DNA of 64,000 bases from CAIXSC01 sp046349855 (lineage in GTDB: Bacteria; Planctomycetota; Planctomycetia; Pirellulales; Pirellulaceae). This document shows, piece by piece, positions 1-8,773 of the stretch; positions within the stretch are counted from its first letter, which is position 1; each line of letters begins with the position of its first letter. The DNA is taken from positions 8,652-72,651 of the forward strand of contig JAXMBM010000034.1 in the NCBI GenBank assembly GCA_046349855.1, given 5' to 3'. The notes under the pieces were generated by a model. The model ran no database searches and was not told where the DNA came from. It worked only from the letters and a program-made list of their open reading frames with translations. The position numbers and the translations under genes were made by a program.

Positions 1-2517
1 TTCCGCCGCCAACTCAAAATGCTGGGGTTCTCCTACGACTGGGACCGGGAACTGGCGACCACGGACATGGAGTACGTCCGCTGGACACAGTGGATCTTCC
101 TGCTGCTGTTCGACACCTGGTTCGACGAGCAACAGCAGCGGGGCCGACCGATCGCCGAACTCCCGCTTCCGGCCGACGTGACCGCCGCGGGACCCGCGGC
201 CGTGCGGCGGTACCAGGACGAGCGGCGACTGGCCTACCAGTCCGAGGCGCTCGTCAATTGGTGTCCGGCCCTGGGAACGGTGCTGGCCAATGAAGAGGTG
301 ATCGATGGCCGCAGTGAGCGGGGAGGACACCCGGTCGAACGGCGGCCGCTCCGCCAGTGGATGCTCCGCATCACTTCCTACGCCGAACGGCTCGAGCGGG
401 ACCTGGAACTGGTCACCTGGCCCGACAGCACGAAGAAGCTCCAGTCCGACTGGATCGGGCGGAGCGTCGGGGCCGAGGTCGACTTTTTCCTGGGCTCCGC
501 CAGCGACTTCCCCGGTTGGGAAGCGGCGCGCCGCGCGGCGAGTTTCCCGCGCAAGCCGGGGGACGACGTGCTGCGCGTCTACACCACTCGTCCCGACACG
601 CTGTTCGGCGCCACCTACATGGTGATCGCGCCCGAGCATCCGTTCGTCGAGCGGCTGACCACCGCCGCACAGCGCGAAGCCGTGCAGGCCTACTGCCAGA
701 AAGCGGCCTTCAAGAGTGACCGGGAACGGCAGGAAGACGCGCGGGTGAAGACGGGCGTGTTCAGCGGTTCGTACGCCATCAATCCCGTCACCGGCCGGCC
801 GATTCCGGTCTGGATTGCTGACTATGTGCTCGCGGGCTACGGCACCGGAGCCATCATGGCGGTGCCGGCGCACGACTCGCGCGACTTCGAATTCGCGCGG
901 CAGTTCCGTCTCCCGCTGCTCGCTGTCGTCGACCCGGGTGCGGAAAGTGGCAGCGATCGGGCCGCGGTGCTGGCGGGGACACAGTGCTTTGCGGGCCACG
1001 GCCTGGCGATTCATTCGGGCCCCTACGACGGCCTGCCCACGGCCGAGATCCAGGCGCGCATCACCGCCGACCTGACCACGCGCGGTCTGGGGCGACAGGC
1101 CGTGAACTTCAAGCTCCGGGACTGGCTCTTCAGTCGCCAGCGATTCTGGGGCGAACCCTTCCCGCTGCTGCATGAGCTGGGTGAGAACGGTCAGCCCACC
1201 GGGTTCGTCCAGCCGGTCGCCACCGAACAGTTGCCGGTCGAACTGCCGCCCCTGGCCGACTACAAACCGCACGGCCGCCCCGAACCGCTGCTGACGAAAG
1301 CGGGCGATGACTGGCTGTACCCAGTGATGAACGGCCAGCGCTTCCAGCGCGAGGCGAACACCATGCCGCAATGGGCCGGTTCGTGCTGGTATTACCTGCG
1401 GTTCATCGACCCGCGCAACGGAGCCGCGTTCGTGGATCGGGAGAAGGAACGCGCGTGGATGCCGGTCGATCTGTATGTCGGCGGCGCCGAACACGCGGTG
1501 CTCCACCTGCTCTACGCCCGGTTCTGGCACAAGGTGCTGTTCGATCGCGGCTACGTCAGCACACCGGAACCGTTCCAGCGACTCGTGCACCAAGGCATGA
1601 TCCTGGGCGAAATCGAGTTCACTGGCTACCAGCAGGCCGATGGGACGGCCGTCTCGTCTCAGTGCGCGGTCGCCGCCGAGTCGGGCGGATATGTGCATTC
1701 CGAGACACGCGCACCGCTGCAGACGGTGAAGCTGCCCGCCGACGAGGTCGAAAAATCGGGCGACGTGTTCGTACTCAAACAGCAGCCCGCCATCCGCGTC
1801 GACAGCCGGGCGCATAAGATGTCGAAGAGTCGCGGGAACGTGGTCAACCCGGATACGATCGTCGCCGAATATGGCGCGGACGCGCTGCGGCTCTACGAAA
1901 TGTTCATGGGCCCGCTGGAAGCGGTGAAACCGTGGAGCATGTCCGGGGTCAGCGGCGTGCGTAATTTCCTGGATCGCGTCTGGCGAATGATCATCGACGA
2001 ACGTGCCGAGCAGCTTGCCTGGCATGCGGCGGTGAGCGACGCGGCACCCACCCGCGAACAGCTCCAGGTCCTTCACCGCACCATCCATGCCGTCACCCGC
2101 GACACGGAACGGCTGGAGTTCAATACGGCGATCGCCCGCATGATGGAGTTCGTCAATTTCTTCACCAAGGAAACGACGCGCCCCCGCTCCGTGCTGGAGA
2201 CGTTCGTGCTGCTGCTGGCCCCGTACGCGCCCCATCTGGCGGAAGAACTCTGGAACGCCCTCGGCCACTCCGAGACGTTGGCCTATCATCCCTGGCCGGC
2301 CTGCGACGAGCAGTATCTGCGGGACGACACGGTCGAGATTCCGGTGCAGATCCTGGGCAAGCTGCGGAGTAAGGTCGTGGTCCCCGCGGACGCCACCGCC
2401 GCGGCGATCGAAGAGGCCGCCCGGACCGAGCCCCGCATCGTCGAACTGCTGACCGGCAAGACCATCGTCAAAGTCGTCGTCGTACCGGGGCGGCTGGTGA
2501 ATTTTGTGGTGAAATAG
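1..2517 (+). CDS. leuS: Leucyl-tRNA synthetase, 5'-truncated by window edge
   Basis: Charges tRNA-Leu with leucine in the cytoplasm (class I aminoacyl-tRNA synthetase). The frame is open from base 1 (FRRQLKMLGF...), so the ATG at 19 is internal and the N-terminus with the HIGH motif lies outside the window. Visible are the CP1 editing domain, with the TTRPDTLFGATYM element near 580-620 and GYGTGAIMAVPAHD near 835-880, and the catalytic KMSKS loop at 1816-1830. The C-terminal anticodon-binding region follows, and the tail EIPVQILGKLRSKVVVP is typical of bacterial LeuRS. The visible 838 codons contain no frameshift. A strong intrinsic terminator lies 34 bases after the stop. Confidence 0.97.
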   Translation, partial: FRRQLKMLGFSYDWDRELATTDMEYVRWTQWIFLLLFDTWFDEQQQRGRPIAELPLPADVTAAGPAAVRRYQDERRLAYQSEALVNWCPALGTVLANEEVIDGRSERGGHPVERRPLRQWMLRITSYAERLERDLELVTWPDSTKKLQSDWIGRSVGAEVDFFLGSASDFPGWEAARRAASFPRKPGDDVLRVYTTRPDTLFGATYMVIAPEHPFVERLTTAAQREAVQAYCQKAAFKSDRERQEDARVKTGVFSGSYAINPVTGRPIPVWIADYVLAGYGTGAIMAVPAHDSRDFEFARQFRLPLLAVVDPGAESGSDRAAVLAGTQCFAGHGLAIHSGPYDGLPTAEIQARITADLTTRGLGRQAVNFKLRDWLFSRQRFWGEPFPLLHELGENGQPTGFVQPVATEQLPVELPPLADYKPHGRPEPLLTKAGDDWLYPVMNGQRFQREANTMPQWAGSCWYYLRFIDPRNGAAFVDREKERAWMPVDLYVGGAEHAVLHLLYARFWHKVLFDRGYVSTPEPFQRLVHQGMILGEIEFTGYQQADGTAVSSQCAVAAESGGYVHSETRAPLQTVKLPADEVEKSGDVFVLKQQPAIRVDSRAHKMSKSRGNVVNPDTIVAEYGADALRLYEMFMGPLEAVKPWSMSGVSGVRNFLDRVWRMIIDERAEQLAWHAAVSDAAPTREQLQVLHRTIHAVTRDTERLEFNTAIARMMEFVNFFTKETTRPRSVLETFVLLLAPYAPHLAEELWNALGHSETLAYHPWPACDEQYLRDDTVEIPVQILGKLRSKVVVPADATAAAIEEAARTEPRIVELLTGKTIVKVVVVPGRLVNFVVK

Positions 2518-2550
2518 GGGCGACCGTCGAGCGCATTCGGTTACGCTTCC

Positions 2551-2584
2551 GGTCTGGCGAGTCGCTGCTCGCCGGACCGTTTTC
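2551..2584 (+). terminator. Intrinsic terminator after leuS
   Basis: An 11-bp stem (arms 2551-2561 and 2568-2578, one G-T wobble) with a 6-nt loop is followed by TTTT. It sits 34 bp past the leuS stop and separates leuS from glgC. Confidence 0.75.
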
Positions 2585-2722
2585 TGGTCGTCTCTTCCCC
2601 AGCAGACTACTGGGAGACCGCCGGTTCAACTGGTATGGTTCGGCATGGCGGTCCGGCGCCGCCGGCGGAGCAGCCCGCGCGGGCTCGGAATCTTGTTCCT
2701 CGACTCGGCAGAAATCCACACC

Positions 2723-4021
2723 ATGCGCAACGTCATCTCGCTCGTCCTCGGCGGTGGACGCGGCACGCGCCTCTACCCGCTCACCAAGTACCGTTCGAAG
2801 CCCGCGGTGCCGCTGGCCGCCAAGTACCGGCTGATCGACATCCCGCTGTCGAACTGCCTGAACAGCGGACTCAATCGCATCTACGTGCTCACGCAGTTCC
2901 TCTCCGTGAGTCTGCATCGCCACATCCGGCAGACGTATCGCTTCGACGTCTTTGGCGGCGGGTTCGTGGAAATCCTGGCCGCTCAGCAGACCATGGAGGA
3001 AGGCGCGGCCGACTGGTACCAGGGCACCGCGGATGCCGTACGAAAGCAGATCCGCTACATCCAGCAGTCGGGGGTCGAGTACGTGCTGATCCTGTCGGGC
3101 GATCAGTTGTACCGGATGAACTACGAGGAAATGCTGCGGACGCACCAGCAGTCAGGGGCGGACGTGACGATCGCCGCCATGCCGGTCACGCGCGCCGCGG
3201 CGCGGTCCCTGGGAATCATGCGGGCGGACGATTCGGGGCGAGTCGTCGGTTTTCTCGAAAAACCGAAGAAGGATGAGGAAATCAACCTGGTTTCGATCGA
3301 TCCGCAGTGGATCGAGCGACGGGGCATTCCGGCTCACGGGCGCGACTGCCTGGCAAGCATGGGGATCTACATCTTCAATCGCTCCGCGCTCGAAGACGTA
3401 CTCACCAAGACCGACTATCACGACTTCGGCAAGGAGATCTTTCCCGCTTCGATCCGTACGCGCAAGGTGCAGGTCCATCTGTTCGACGGCTACTGGGAAG
3501 ACGTCGGCACCATCCGCTCGTATTTCGATTCCTGCCTCAGCCTCGCCAGCCCCACGCCCCCGTTCGAACTGGCGCGCCCCGACGCACCGATCTACTCGCG
3601 CCCCGAGTTCCTTCCCCCCTCGCTGCTGGAAGGGGCGACGGTCCGAGGCAGCCTGATCGCCGACGGCTGCCGCATCAGCCCCGACGCCGTGATCGAGAAC
3701 TGCATCATCGGCGCCCGCTGCGTGATCGGGCGGGGAGTCACCATCCGGAATTCGATCATCATGGGAGCCGACGAATACGAGTCGGCCACCCAGCGTCAGC
3801 TGGCCCAGCAACGCGGTCTCCCGCCGATCGGGATCGGGGACGGCACGGTGATCGAAGGCAGCATCCTGGACAAGAACTGCCGAGTCGGCGCACGAGCTCG
3901 GATTCTCAACGAAAAGGGTCTCGAGAACTCGCACGACGCCGACGACTGTGTGGTGCGCGACGGGATCCCGATCGTCGTCAAGGACGCCGTCCTCGGAGAC
4001 GACTGGCGCCCGCAGCTGTAG
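2723..4021 (+). CDS. glgC: Glucose-1-phosphate adenylyltransferase (ADP-glucose pyrophosphorylase)
   Basis: Makes ADP-glucose from glucose-1-phosphate and ATP, the committed step of bacterial glycogen synthesis. The N-terminal nucleotidyltransferase domain starts with the signature GGGRGTRLYPLT (residues ~10-21), then KPAVPLAAKYRLIDIPLSN, the metal-site segment SGDQLYRMNY and the sugar-phosphate loop GFLEKPK (residues ~175-181). The C-terminal third (~300-432) is a hexapeptide-like left-handed beta-helix. The protein is 432 aa, normal for the family. An in-frame ATG at 2645 would add an Arg-rich 26-residue extension, so the ATG at 2723, directly before the conserved strand, is preferred despite no clear Shine-Dalgarno. 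No other glycogen gene is nearby. Confidence 0.95.
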   Translation: MRNVISLVLGGGRGTRLYPLTKYRSKPAVPLAAKYRLIDIPLSNCLNSGLNRIYVLTQFLSVSLHRHIRQTYRFDVFGGGFVEILAAQQTMEEGAADWYQGTADAVRKQIRYIQQSGVEYVLILSGDQLYRMNYEEMLRTHQQSGADVTIAAMPVTRAAARSLGIMRADDSGRVVGFLEKPKKDEEINLVSIDPQWIERRGIPAHGRDCLASMGIYIFNRSALEDVLTKTDYHDFGKEIFPASIRTRKVQVHLFDGYWEDVGTIRSYFDSCLSLASPTPPFELARPDAPIYSRPEFLPPSLLEGATVRGSLIADGCRISPDAVIENCIIGARCVIGRGVTIRNSIIMGADEYESATQRQLAQQRGLPPIGIGDGTVIEGSILDKNCRVGARARILNEKGLENSHDADDCVVRDGIPIVVKDAVLGDDWRPQL

Positions 4022-4150
4022 TTCCGTCGGCAAAGTCGGCTCAAGCTCCCTGTCTTGCCTGACCGATACCAGCGTACGGCCCATGGATGGTGCCACCGCC
4101 GTGCGACGCGCTCGGCGTATCGTCCGACATCACGTCTGGGAGGTCGTGCC

Positions 4151-5179
4151 ATGGAGCGGCAAGGGACAGCAGCGGTCCGGACAGGGACACGCATCATCGG
4201 AGCGCTGGCGGCGGCCGCGACCGGCTGCTGCTGGGGCGCCGAGCCGGCCGCGGCCACCCCGGACCGCGCGGCTGCGGCAGGGACCGTCCCGATAGCGGGT
4301 GAGGGCTCGTTTCATCGGACCCTGGAACGACTTACCGACTTCTCGGACCCGGCCGCGTGGTGGCATACGGCCGTTGAACTGGTAACGCACAAAGGGACGG
4401 AACTGGCGCTCAATCTGCTCGCCGCGCTGGCCATCCTCGTCATCGGACGCTGGCTGGCCCAGGGTGTCACACGCCTCCTCGGCCGGATCGCCGTGAAAGC
4501 CAAAGTGGACGAGACCCTTGTCAAGTTCGCCACAAACCTCACGTACGCGGCCCTGCTGGCCTTTGTCGTCCTGTCGGCCCTCAATCGACTCGGGATCGAT
4601 ACCACTTCCTTTACGGCCGTGGTTGCCGCCGCAGGTCTTGCTGTGGGCTTCGCGCTCCAGGGCTCACTGTCGAATTTTGCTGCCGGCGTCCTGCTGATCG
4701 TCTTCAAGCCGTTCAAGGTCGGCGATCAGGTGCTGGCCGGCGGTTCGACAGGAACGGTGGAAGAGATTCAGATCTTCAATACGCTGATCCGCTCGGAGAA
4801 CAACGCCCTGGTGATCGTCCCCAACAGCTCGATCACCGGCGCGACCATCACGAACTTCTCGGCCGAACGCATCCGACGCATCGACATCGTGCTCAAGTGC
4901 AGCTACGACAACGATCTGCGGGCACTCAAACGTTTCCTGGTCGATATCCTGACGGACGACGATCGGATCCTGCAGCTGCCACCGCCCGTCGTCGCCCTCG
5001 ATCAACTGGGCGACAACCATGTCAGCTTCGTCGTCCAGCCATGGGTACGGACCGAATACTATGCGGCGGTGCGGACCGACCTGCTGGAAGCCATCAAGCT
5101 GGGCTTCGAGGAACGTGGCTTCCGCATGTCGGGCCAGGCCCCCCGCCCCGCCACGCCTCTGCCACGACTGGCCGCCTGA
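4151..5179 (+). CDS. MscS-family small-conductance mechanosensitive channel
   Basis: Inner-membrane channel expected to open under membrane tension and release osmolytes. The protein is 342 aa: an N-terminal signal-like hydrophobic stretch (residues ~12-35), a non-conserved linker, then transmembrane helices near residues 80-100 and 125-145. The pore-lining TM3 has the typical glycine/alanine pattern AGLAVGFALQGSLSNFAAG (residues ~160-180), followed by the beta domain GDQVLAGGSTGTVEEI and the alpha/beta C-terminal domain. The ATG at 4151 is chosen over an upstream ATG at 4055 because GGGAGG (4138-4143) lies 7 bp before it. The gene follows glgC by 129 bp and is probably an independent unit. 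Confidence 0.9.
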   Translation: MERQGTAAVRTGTRIIGALAAAATGCCWGAEPAAATPDRAAAAGTVPIAGEGSFHRTLERLTDFSDPAAWWHTAVELVTHKGTELALNLLAALAILVIGRWLAQGVTRLLGRIAVKAKVDETLVKFATNLTYAALLAFVVLSALNRLGIDTTSFTAVVAAAGLAVGFALQGSLSNFAAGVLLIVFKPFKVGDQVLAGGSTGTVEEIQIFNTLIRSENNALVIVPNSSITGATITNFSAERIRRIDIVLKCSYDNDLRALKRFLVDILTDDDRILQLPPPVVALDQLGDNHVSFVVQPWVRTEYYAAVRTDLLEAIKLGFEERGFRMSGQAPRPATPLPRLAA

Positions 5180-5224
5180 GTTAATGACCGGGACGGTAAG
5201 AAGAGTACCGGTCGACCGACTGAG

Positions 5225-5325
5225 GGGTGAGCGGGGGGCAGAGGACTGGGACTGGGGGGCAGAGGACTGCGGACGGGGGGCAGGGCTGGGACTGGGGGCG
5301 GGGCAGCGGATTTCGGGGCGGGCTA
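5225..5325 (+). repeat. G-rich imperfect repeat tract
   Basis: A degenerate array built from GGGGGGCAGAGGACT and GGGACTGGGGG units. It has at least eight runs of three or more G within ~100 bp on the + strand, so it could form a G-quadruplex. It lies between the convergent mscS-like gene and the small lipoprotein gene. Confidence 0.6.
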
Positions 5326-5357
5326 CGTCGGGAGGGCTACTGAGAAGGGGACGGCGT

Positions 5358-5376
5358 TGGACCACGGAGTGGTCCA
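5358..5376. repeat. Dispersed palindrome, copy 1
   Basis: A perfect hairpin with 8-bp arms TGGACCAC / GTGGTCCA around a 3-nt centre. The same sequence, reverse complemented, occurs at 35284-35302, also between genes. It resembles a REP-like dispersed intergenic palindrome. Confidence 0.55.
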
Positions 5377-5423
5377 CGACTGAGGGACAATTGGTTCAGC
5401 GGGCTGGTCCCTGGGAAAGGGCT

Positions 5424-5924
5424 TTAGCGGGAACTCAGGTCCCACGGCGGCAAGTCGTTGTCCCCCTCGACGATCTCGCACTCCAGGCCCGACGTCGCAG
5501 GATCGGCATAGCGCGCGGGGAGCAAGTTGCGCCCAATGCGAGACGACTCATCCCCTTCCTTCACCAACTCCCGCCATTCCACCGTGACGCCATACCGTCC
5601 GGGCGGAACGCCATCGCCGGACGCATGCGTCGTCATGCGAAACGTCCCGTCGGCCAGCGAACGCCCCGTCAGGTTGCGTCCCTCCTTGTCGCGGCGATGG
5701 AAGACGATTGTGGCCTCGGCTAACGGCCGTCCGTCGAGTCGCACTTGCCCACGAACCGGCACCACCGGCTCAGGTCGTGCTCCACAGCCACTCAGCCCCA
5801 ACAGCACCAAGGCCAGCCCAACAAGCCGGCGCGCGATGGAACTCAGCCCACTTGCGCGGCCGAGATTCGTCCCGTTAAAGAGTGGACACCACCACCATCC
5901 GAGATCCAGGTCCGACACGTCCAT
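5424..5924 (-). CDS. Small secreted lipoprotein, transthyretin-like fold (planctomycete family)
   Basis: Predicted lipoprotein of 166 aa. A hydrophobic segment ending in the lipobox LSGC (Cys ~47) precedes a beta-sandwich region with VRGQVRLDGRPLAEATIVFH and DGTFRMTTHASGDGVPPGRY, the pattern of the carboxypeptidase-regulatory/transthyretin-like lipoproteins that commonly follow DUF1559 genes in planctomycetes. The function is unknown, probably envelope-associated. It starts 11 bp after the DUF1559 stop on the same strand, so the two form an operon. The ATG at 5924 gives an unusually long ~30-residue leader before the hydrophobic core, so a non-ATG start nearer the signal peptide is possible. 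Confidence 0.75.
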   Translation of the reverse strand: MDVSDLDLGWWWCPLFNGTNLGRASGLSSIARRLVGLALVLLGLSGCGARPEPVVPVRGQVRLDGRPLAEATIVFHRRDKEGRNLTGRSLADGTFRMTTHASGDGVPPGRYGVTVEWRELVKEGDESSRIGRNLLPARYADPATSGLECEIVEGDNDLPPWDLSSR

Positions 5925-5935
5925 TCCTTTCCCAC

Positions 5936-6925
5936 TCAGTCCGTGCTCGTGTCCGATTCGCTGCCCGAGCGCGTGACCAGCACGGCCAACGTCCGCAGAC
6001 GGATCGACTGGCTGAGGAACCTCACCGAGCCGTCGGCAAAGGCAAAGTTGGCTCCGCCGGGATGCAGGCTGTAAAAGAGGAAGCCGTATTCGTTCGAGCC
6101 GTTGATGCGCATCGGACCGGGAATGGCCGAGCCGGTGCACCATTCCACGCGAGTGCCAATTTCGTACGGATTGTCGTTGGTGGCCCAGGCACCACCGCGT
6201 GCCCGAGCACAAGCGGACTGCGACTTGTCGGCCAGCGCCGGTGTCCGCTGGCGACCGCGGTAGACGTCTTCTCGCCCCGCACACTCGCCGATCAGGATGG
6301 TGTTCGACGTGCCGTCCAGGATGTTCGCCAGGAAGTTATCGGTGGGGAACTTCCGCATCGCCCCCTGCAGGTCGCTCCCCGCCGGAAACTGCTCGCTCGG
6401 CGGCAACTCATTGTTGATCAGCGTGCTCACCCCCTCGGTGGCAAAATAGTCGCCGCAGGCGCCCACCTTGTTTTGTTCGGGAGCCGTCTCGGGCTTGTTC
6501 TGCAATCGCTTAGGATTGGGGGTCGAGGGACAGAGGAAGACGCTCAGGTGTTTCTGCACGGTGACCGAATTGGGAATCGGCACGCCGCCGTACGTGGTGC
6601 TACGCCACCAGTTCTCGTTGAGATCGTATGCCGTATCGCTCACCATATTCGACTGTTCGAGAAACGGCAGGGTGTCCGGCGCCCAGCTGCGTTGAGGCTG
6701 CGTGTCGCGTTTGGAATAGGGGAGCTTACGGTAGACCCCTTCGTGATTGTGGAGCGCCAACGCGATCTGTTTGAGGTTATTGGTGCACGACATCCGCCGG
6801 GCCGCCTCGCGCGCCGCCTGCACTGCGGGGAGCAGGAGGGCGACCAGCACACCGATGATGGCGATCACAACCAGCAATTCGACAAGGGTAAATCCGCGGC
6901 GGGTGGTTCGGGAGCGCGAGAGCAT
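5936..6925 (-). CDS. DUF1559 protein with type IV pilin-like N-terminus
   Basis: One of the abundant planctomycete pseudopilin-like proteins (329 aa). The N-terminus carries the prepilin cleavage/methylation motif RRGFTLVELLVVIAIIGVL (residues ~9-27), so it should be processed by a prepilin peptidase and displayed at the envelope. The C-terminus has the H-x9-DG-type motif LHPGGANFAFADGSVRFLS (residues ~287-305). The ATG at 6925 is chosen because GAGG lies ~6 bp upstream and the prepilin motif starts a few residues in; the frame is open to 7057 but the extension is non-conserved. Its precise role is unknown. The lipoprotein gene follows in the same operon. Confidence 0.9.
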   Translation of the reverse strand: MLSRSRTTRRGFTLVELLVVIAIIGVLVALLLPAVQAAREAARRMSCTNNLKQIALALHNHEGVYRKLPYSKRDTQPQRSWAPDTLPFLEQSNMVSDTAYDLNENWWRSTTYGGVPIPNSVTVQKHLSVFLCPSTPNPKRLQNKPETAPEQNKVGACGDYFATEGVSTLINNELPPSEQFPAGSDLQGAMRKFPTDNFLANILDGTSNTILIGECAGREDVYRGRQRTPALADKSQSACARARGGAWATNDNPYEIGTRVEWCTGSAIPGPMRINGSNEYGFLFYSLHPGGANFAFADGSVRFLSQSIRLRTLAVLVTRSGSESDTSTD

Positions 6926-7625
6926 GCACACCTCAAGGCAGGAATGGACAATCGGGGGAGGAGGTACCGCGCGGAGCGGACTCGTGTAGTTGGACAGAAA
7001 TGCAAGGCGCGTGCCGCGGGGTGGGCTTACGCTCGTCTCATGATCGCTATTTCGCAAGCGGATAACGAGTTAGAGATCGCGGAGCGGGGAGTTCGCGATG
7101 CCGACAACCAGAACTCGACGTTCAGGCCCTGCGCAGCGGTGGCGACAAAACCGACAGCAGCGCCGCCGCACGGCACCCCAGACGTAACGGGCGGCAGGCC
7201 GGGAACGATCGACTCGCGAATCGAGTGTGGACGATCAACCGTGGCGGAAGTGGTCGCACTCGGAGATGCGGGTGTTGGCCAGTCAGCGTTCGAGTCTCTT
7301 CGGCACGCTCGTTGCTTAACATCTCACACAACCCTAGTGCGGACGCGATATTTTGCAGAAACTGCGCGCGTTTTGTGCTAACGCTGCGCGCAGATTGAGC
7401 ACACCGCGATTTTTTGCTTGTTTTTTTGGCTTCGATCCCGTTGCGAAAGGAGCGAAACCCCGTACACTCTGGCACAGGCGTGAATCGGGTTGGCTCGCTC
7501 GAGGCCGGGGAGTGTTCGGCGCGGGAGCGGGCGGTACCTGGAGGCGCGCGGTGCGTTGGCCAGAGACTGGTCCCGTGTGGTCGTAAGTAGCTTCCTGTCG
7601 TTTCTAGTCAAAGAGGAACTGTCCC
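6926..7625. other. Non-coding divergent region between DUF1559 and glnA
   Basis: About 700 bp between two divergent genes with no convincing coding frame; the ORFs here are short shadows without recognisable motifs. It should hold the promoters of both units. The only marked structure is the inverted repeat at 7362-7393. I saw no good sigma-54 site. Confidence 0.5.
7362..7393. promoter_or_regulatory. Inverted repeat upstream of glnA, possible operator
   Basis: CTGCGCGC (7362-7369) and GCGCGCAG (7386-7393) form an 8-bp inverted repeat that can extend with GTT/AAC if three bases bulge. A second pair, TGTGCT/AGCACA, overlaps it. It lies ~230-260 bp before glnA. A regulatory role is inference only. 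Confidence 0.3.
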
Positions 7626-8642
7626 GTGTCGTCTGATTCGAAGTACAAGCTGGAGTATGTGTGGCTCGACGGTTACCTGCCCGAACCGAACCTGCGGAGC
7701 AAGACGAAGGTGGTGAAGACGGCACCCGCCTCGGTGGCGGACTGCCCGGTCTGGGGATTTGACGGCAGCTCGACGCAGCAGGCCGAGGGACACAGTTCGG
7801 ATTGTCAGCTGAAGCCGGTGGCCCTCTATCCGGACAGTTCGCGGAAGAACGGGTTTCTGGTGATGTGCGAGGTACTCTTGCCGGACGGCAAGCCCCATCC
7901 GTCGAACTTCCGGGCGACCGTGGAGGAAGATCCCGACCTGTGGATTGGTTTTGAACAAGAGTACTTCTTCTACAAGGATGGTCGTCCGCTCGGCTTCCCC
8001 GCCAGCGGCTATCCGGCGCCTCAGGGCCCCTACTACACGGGCATCGGCTACAAGAATGTCGGCTGCACGGCTCGGCAGCTGGCCGAAGAGCACATCGACA
8101 TTACGCTCGACGCCGGCATTGAGCTGGAAGGGATCAACGCCGAGGTGGCGAAGGGGCAGTGGGAATTCCAGATCTTCGGCAAGGGCTCGAAGAAGGTCTG
8201 TGACGACATGTGGATTGCCCGCTATCTGATGGTGCGGTTGTGTGAGAAGTACGGGGTGGACGTCGAGTTCCATTGCAAGCCGATCCGCGGCGACTGGAAC
8301 GGCTCGGGCATGCACACCAATTTCTCGACCAAGTTCCTCCGCGAACAGGGCGGCAAGGAGTACTTCGAGAAGCTGATGGCGGCGTTCGACAAGTACAAGG
8401 ACGAGCACATCGCAGCGTACGGGCCGGACAACCATCTGCGGTTGACCGGGCTGCATGAAACGCAGTCGATCGACAAGTTCAACTACGGGGTGGCCAACCG
8501 TGGTGCCTCGATCCGTATTCCGCACGCCTTTGTCGCGGGCAATGCGTATCGCGGGTATCTGGAAGATCGTCGCCCGAACTCGCAGGCCGACCCCTACAAG
8601 ATCATTTCCCGCCTGCTGAAGACGATCAAGTCGGTCGGTTAG
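7626..8642 (+). CDS. glnII: Glutamine synthetase, type II (eukaryote-like)
   Basis: ATP-dependent condensation of glutamate and ammonia to glutamine in the cytoplasm. The 338-aa length and motifs are those of GSII rather than the ~470-aa GSI: VWGFDGSSTQQAEG, the active-site element GFEQEYFF, the ATP/glutamate segment NGSGMHTNFST and NRGASIRIP. As expected for GSII, the GSI adenylylation loop is absent. The start is GTG at 7626 with AGAGGA 8-9 bp upstream. A canonical intrinsic terminator follows, so it is probably monocistronic. Regulation is likely transcriptional. Confidence 0.95.
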   Translation: MSSDSKYKLEYVWLDGYLPEPNLRSKTKVVKTAPASVADCPVWGFDGSSTQQAEGHSSDCQLKPVALYPDSSRKNGFLVMCEVLLPDGKPHPSNFRATVEEDPDLWIGFEQEYFFYKDGRPLGFPASGYPAPQGPYYTGIGYKNVGCTARQLAEEHIDITLDAGIELEGINAEVAKGQWEFQIFGKGSKKVCDDMWIARYLMVRLCEKYGVDVEFHCKPIRGDWNGSGMHTNFSTKFLREQGGKEYFEKLMAAFDKYKDEHIAAYGPDNHLRLTGLHETQSIDKFNYGVANRGASIRIPHAFVAGNAYRGYLEDRRPNSQADPYKIISRLLKTIKSVG

Positions 8643-8680
8643 TCTCCCGTTGCGGAAGCCGCGGCTGATCGTTCTGATAC

Positions 8681-8716
8681 ACGCCGTCTCGCCTGGTGCG
8701 AGGCGGCGTTTTTTTG
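8681..8716 (+). terminator. Intrinsic terminator after glutamine synthetase
   Basis: A 12-bp stem (arms 8681-8692 and 8698-8709, one wobble) with a 5-nt loop CTGGT is followed immediately by seven T residues, 38 bp past the stop. Confidence 0.9.
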
Positions 8717-8773
8717 TTGGGTCGGCCAGAATACGGACTCACCTCAGGGAATCGGGGAGCGGGGACGGGCGGC

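Noticed and set aside
7460..7500. Possible sigma-54 promoter (TGGCAC...) before glutamine synthetase
   Set aside because: The GG/GC elements do not have the required spacing and the second half lacks TTGCA.
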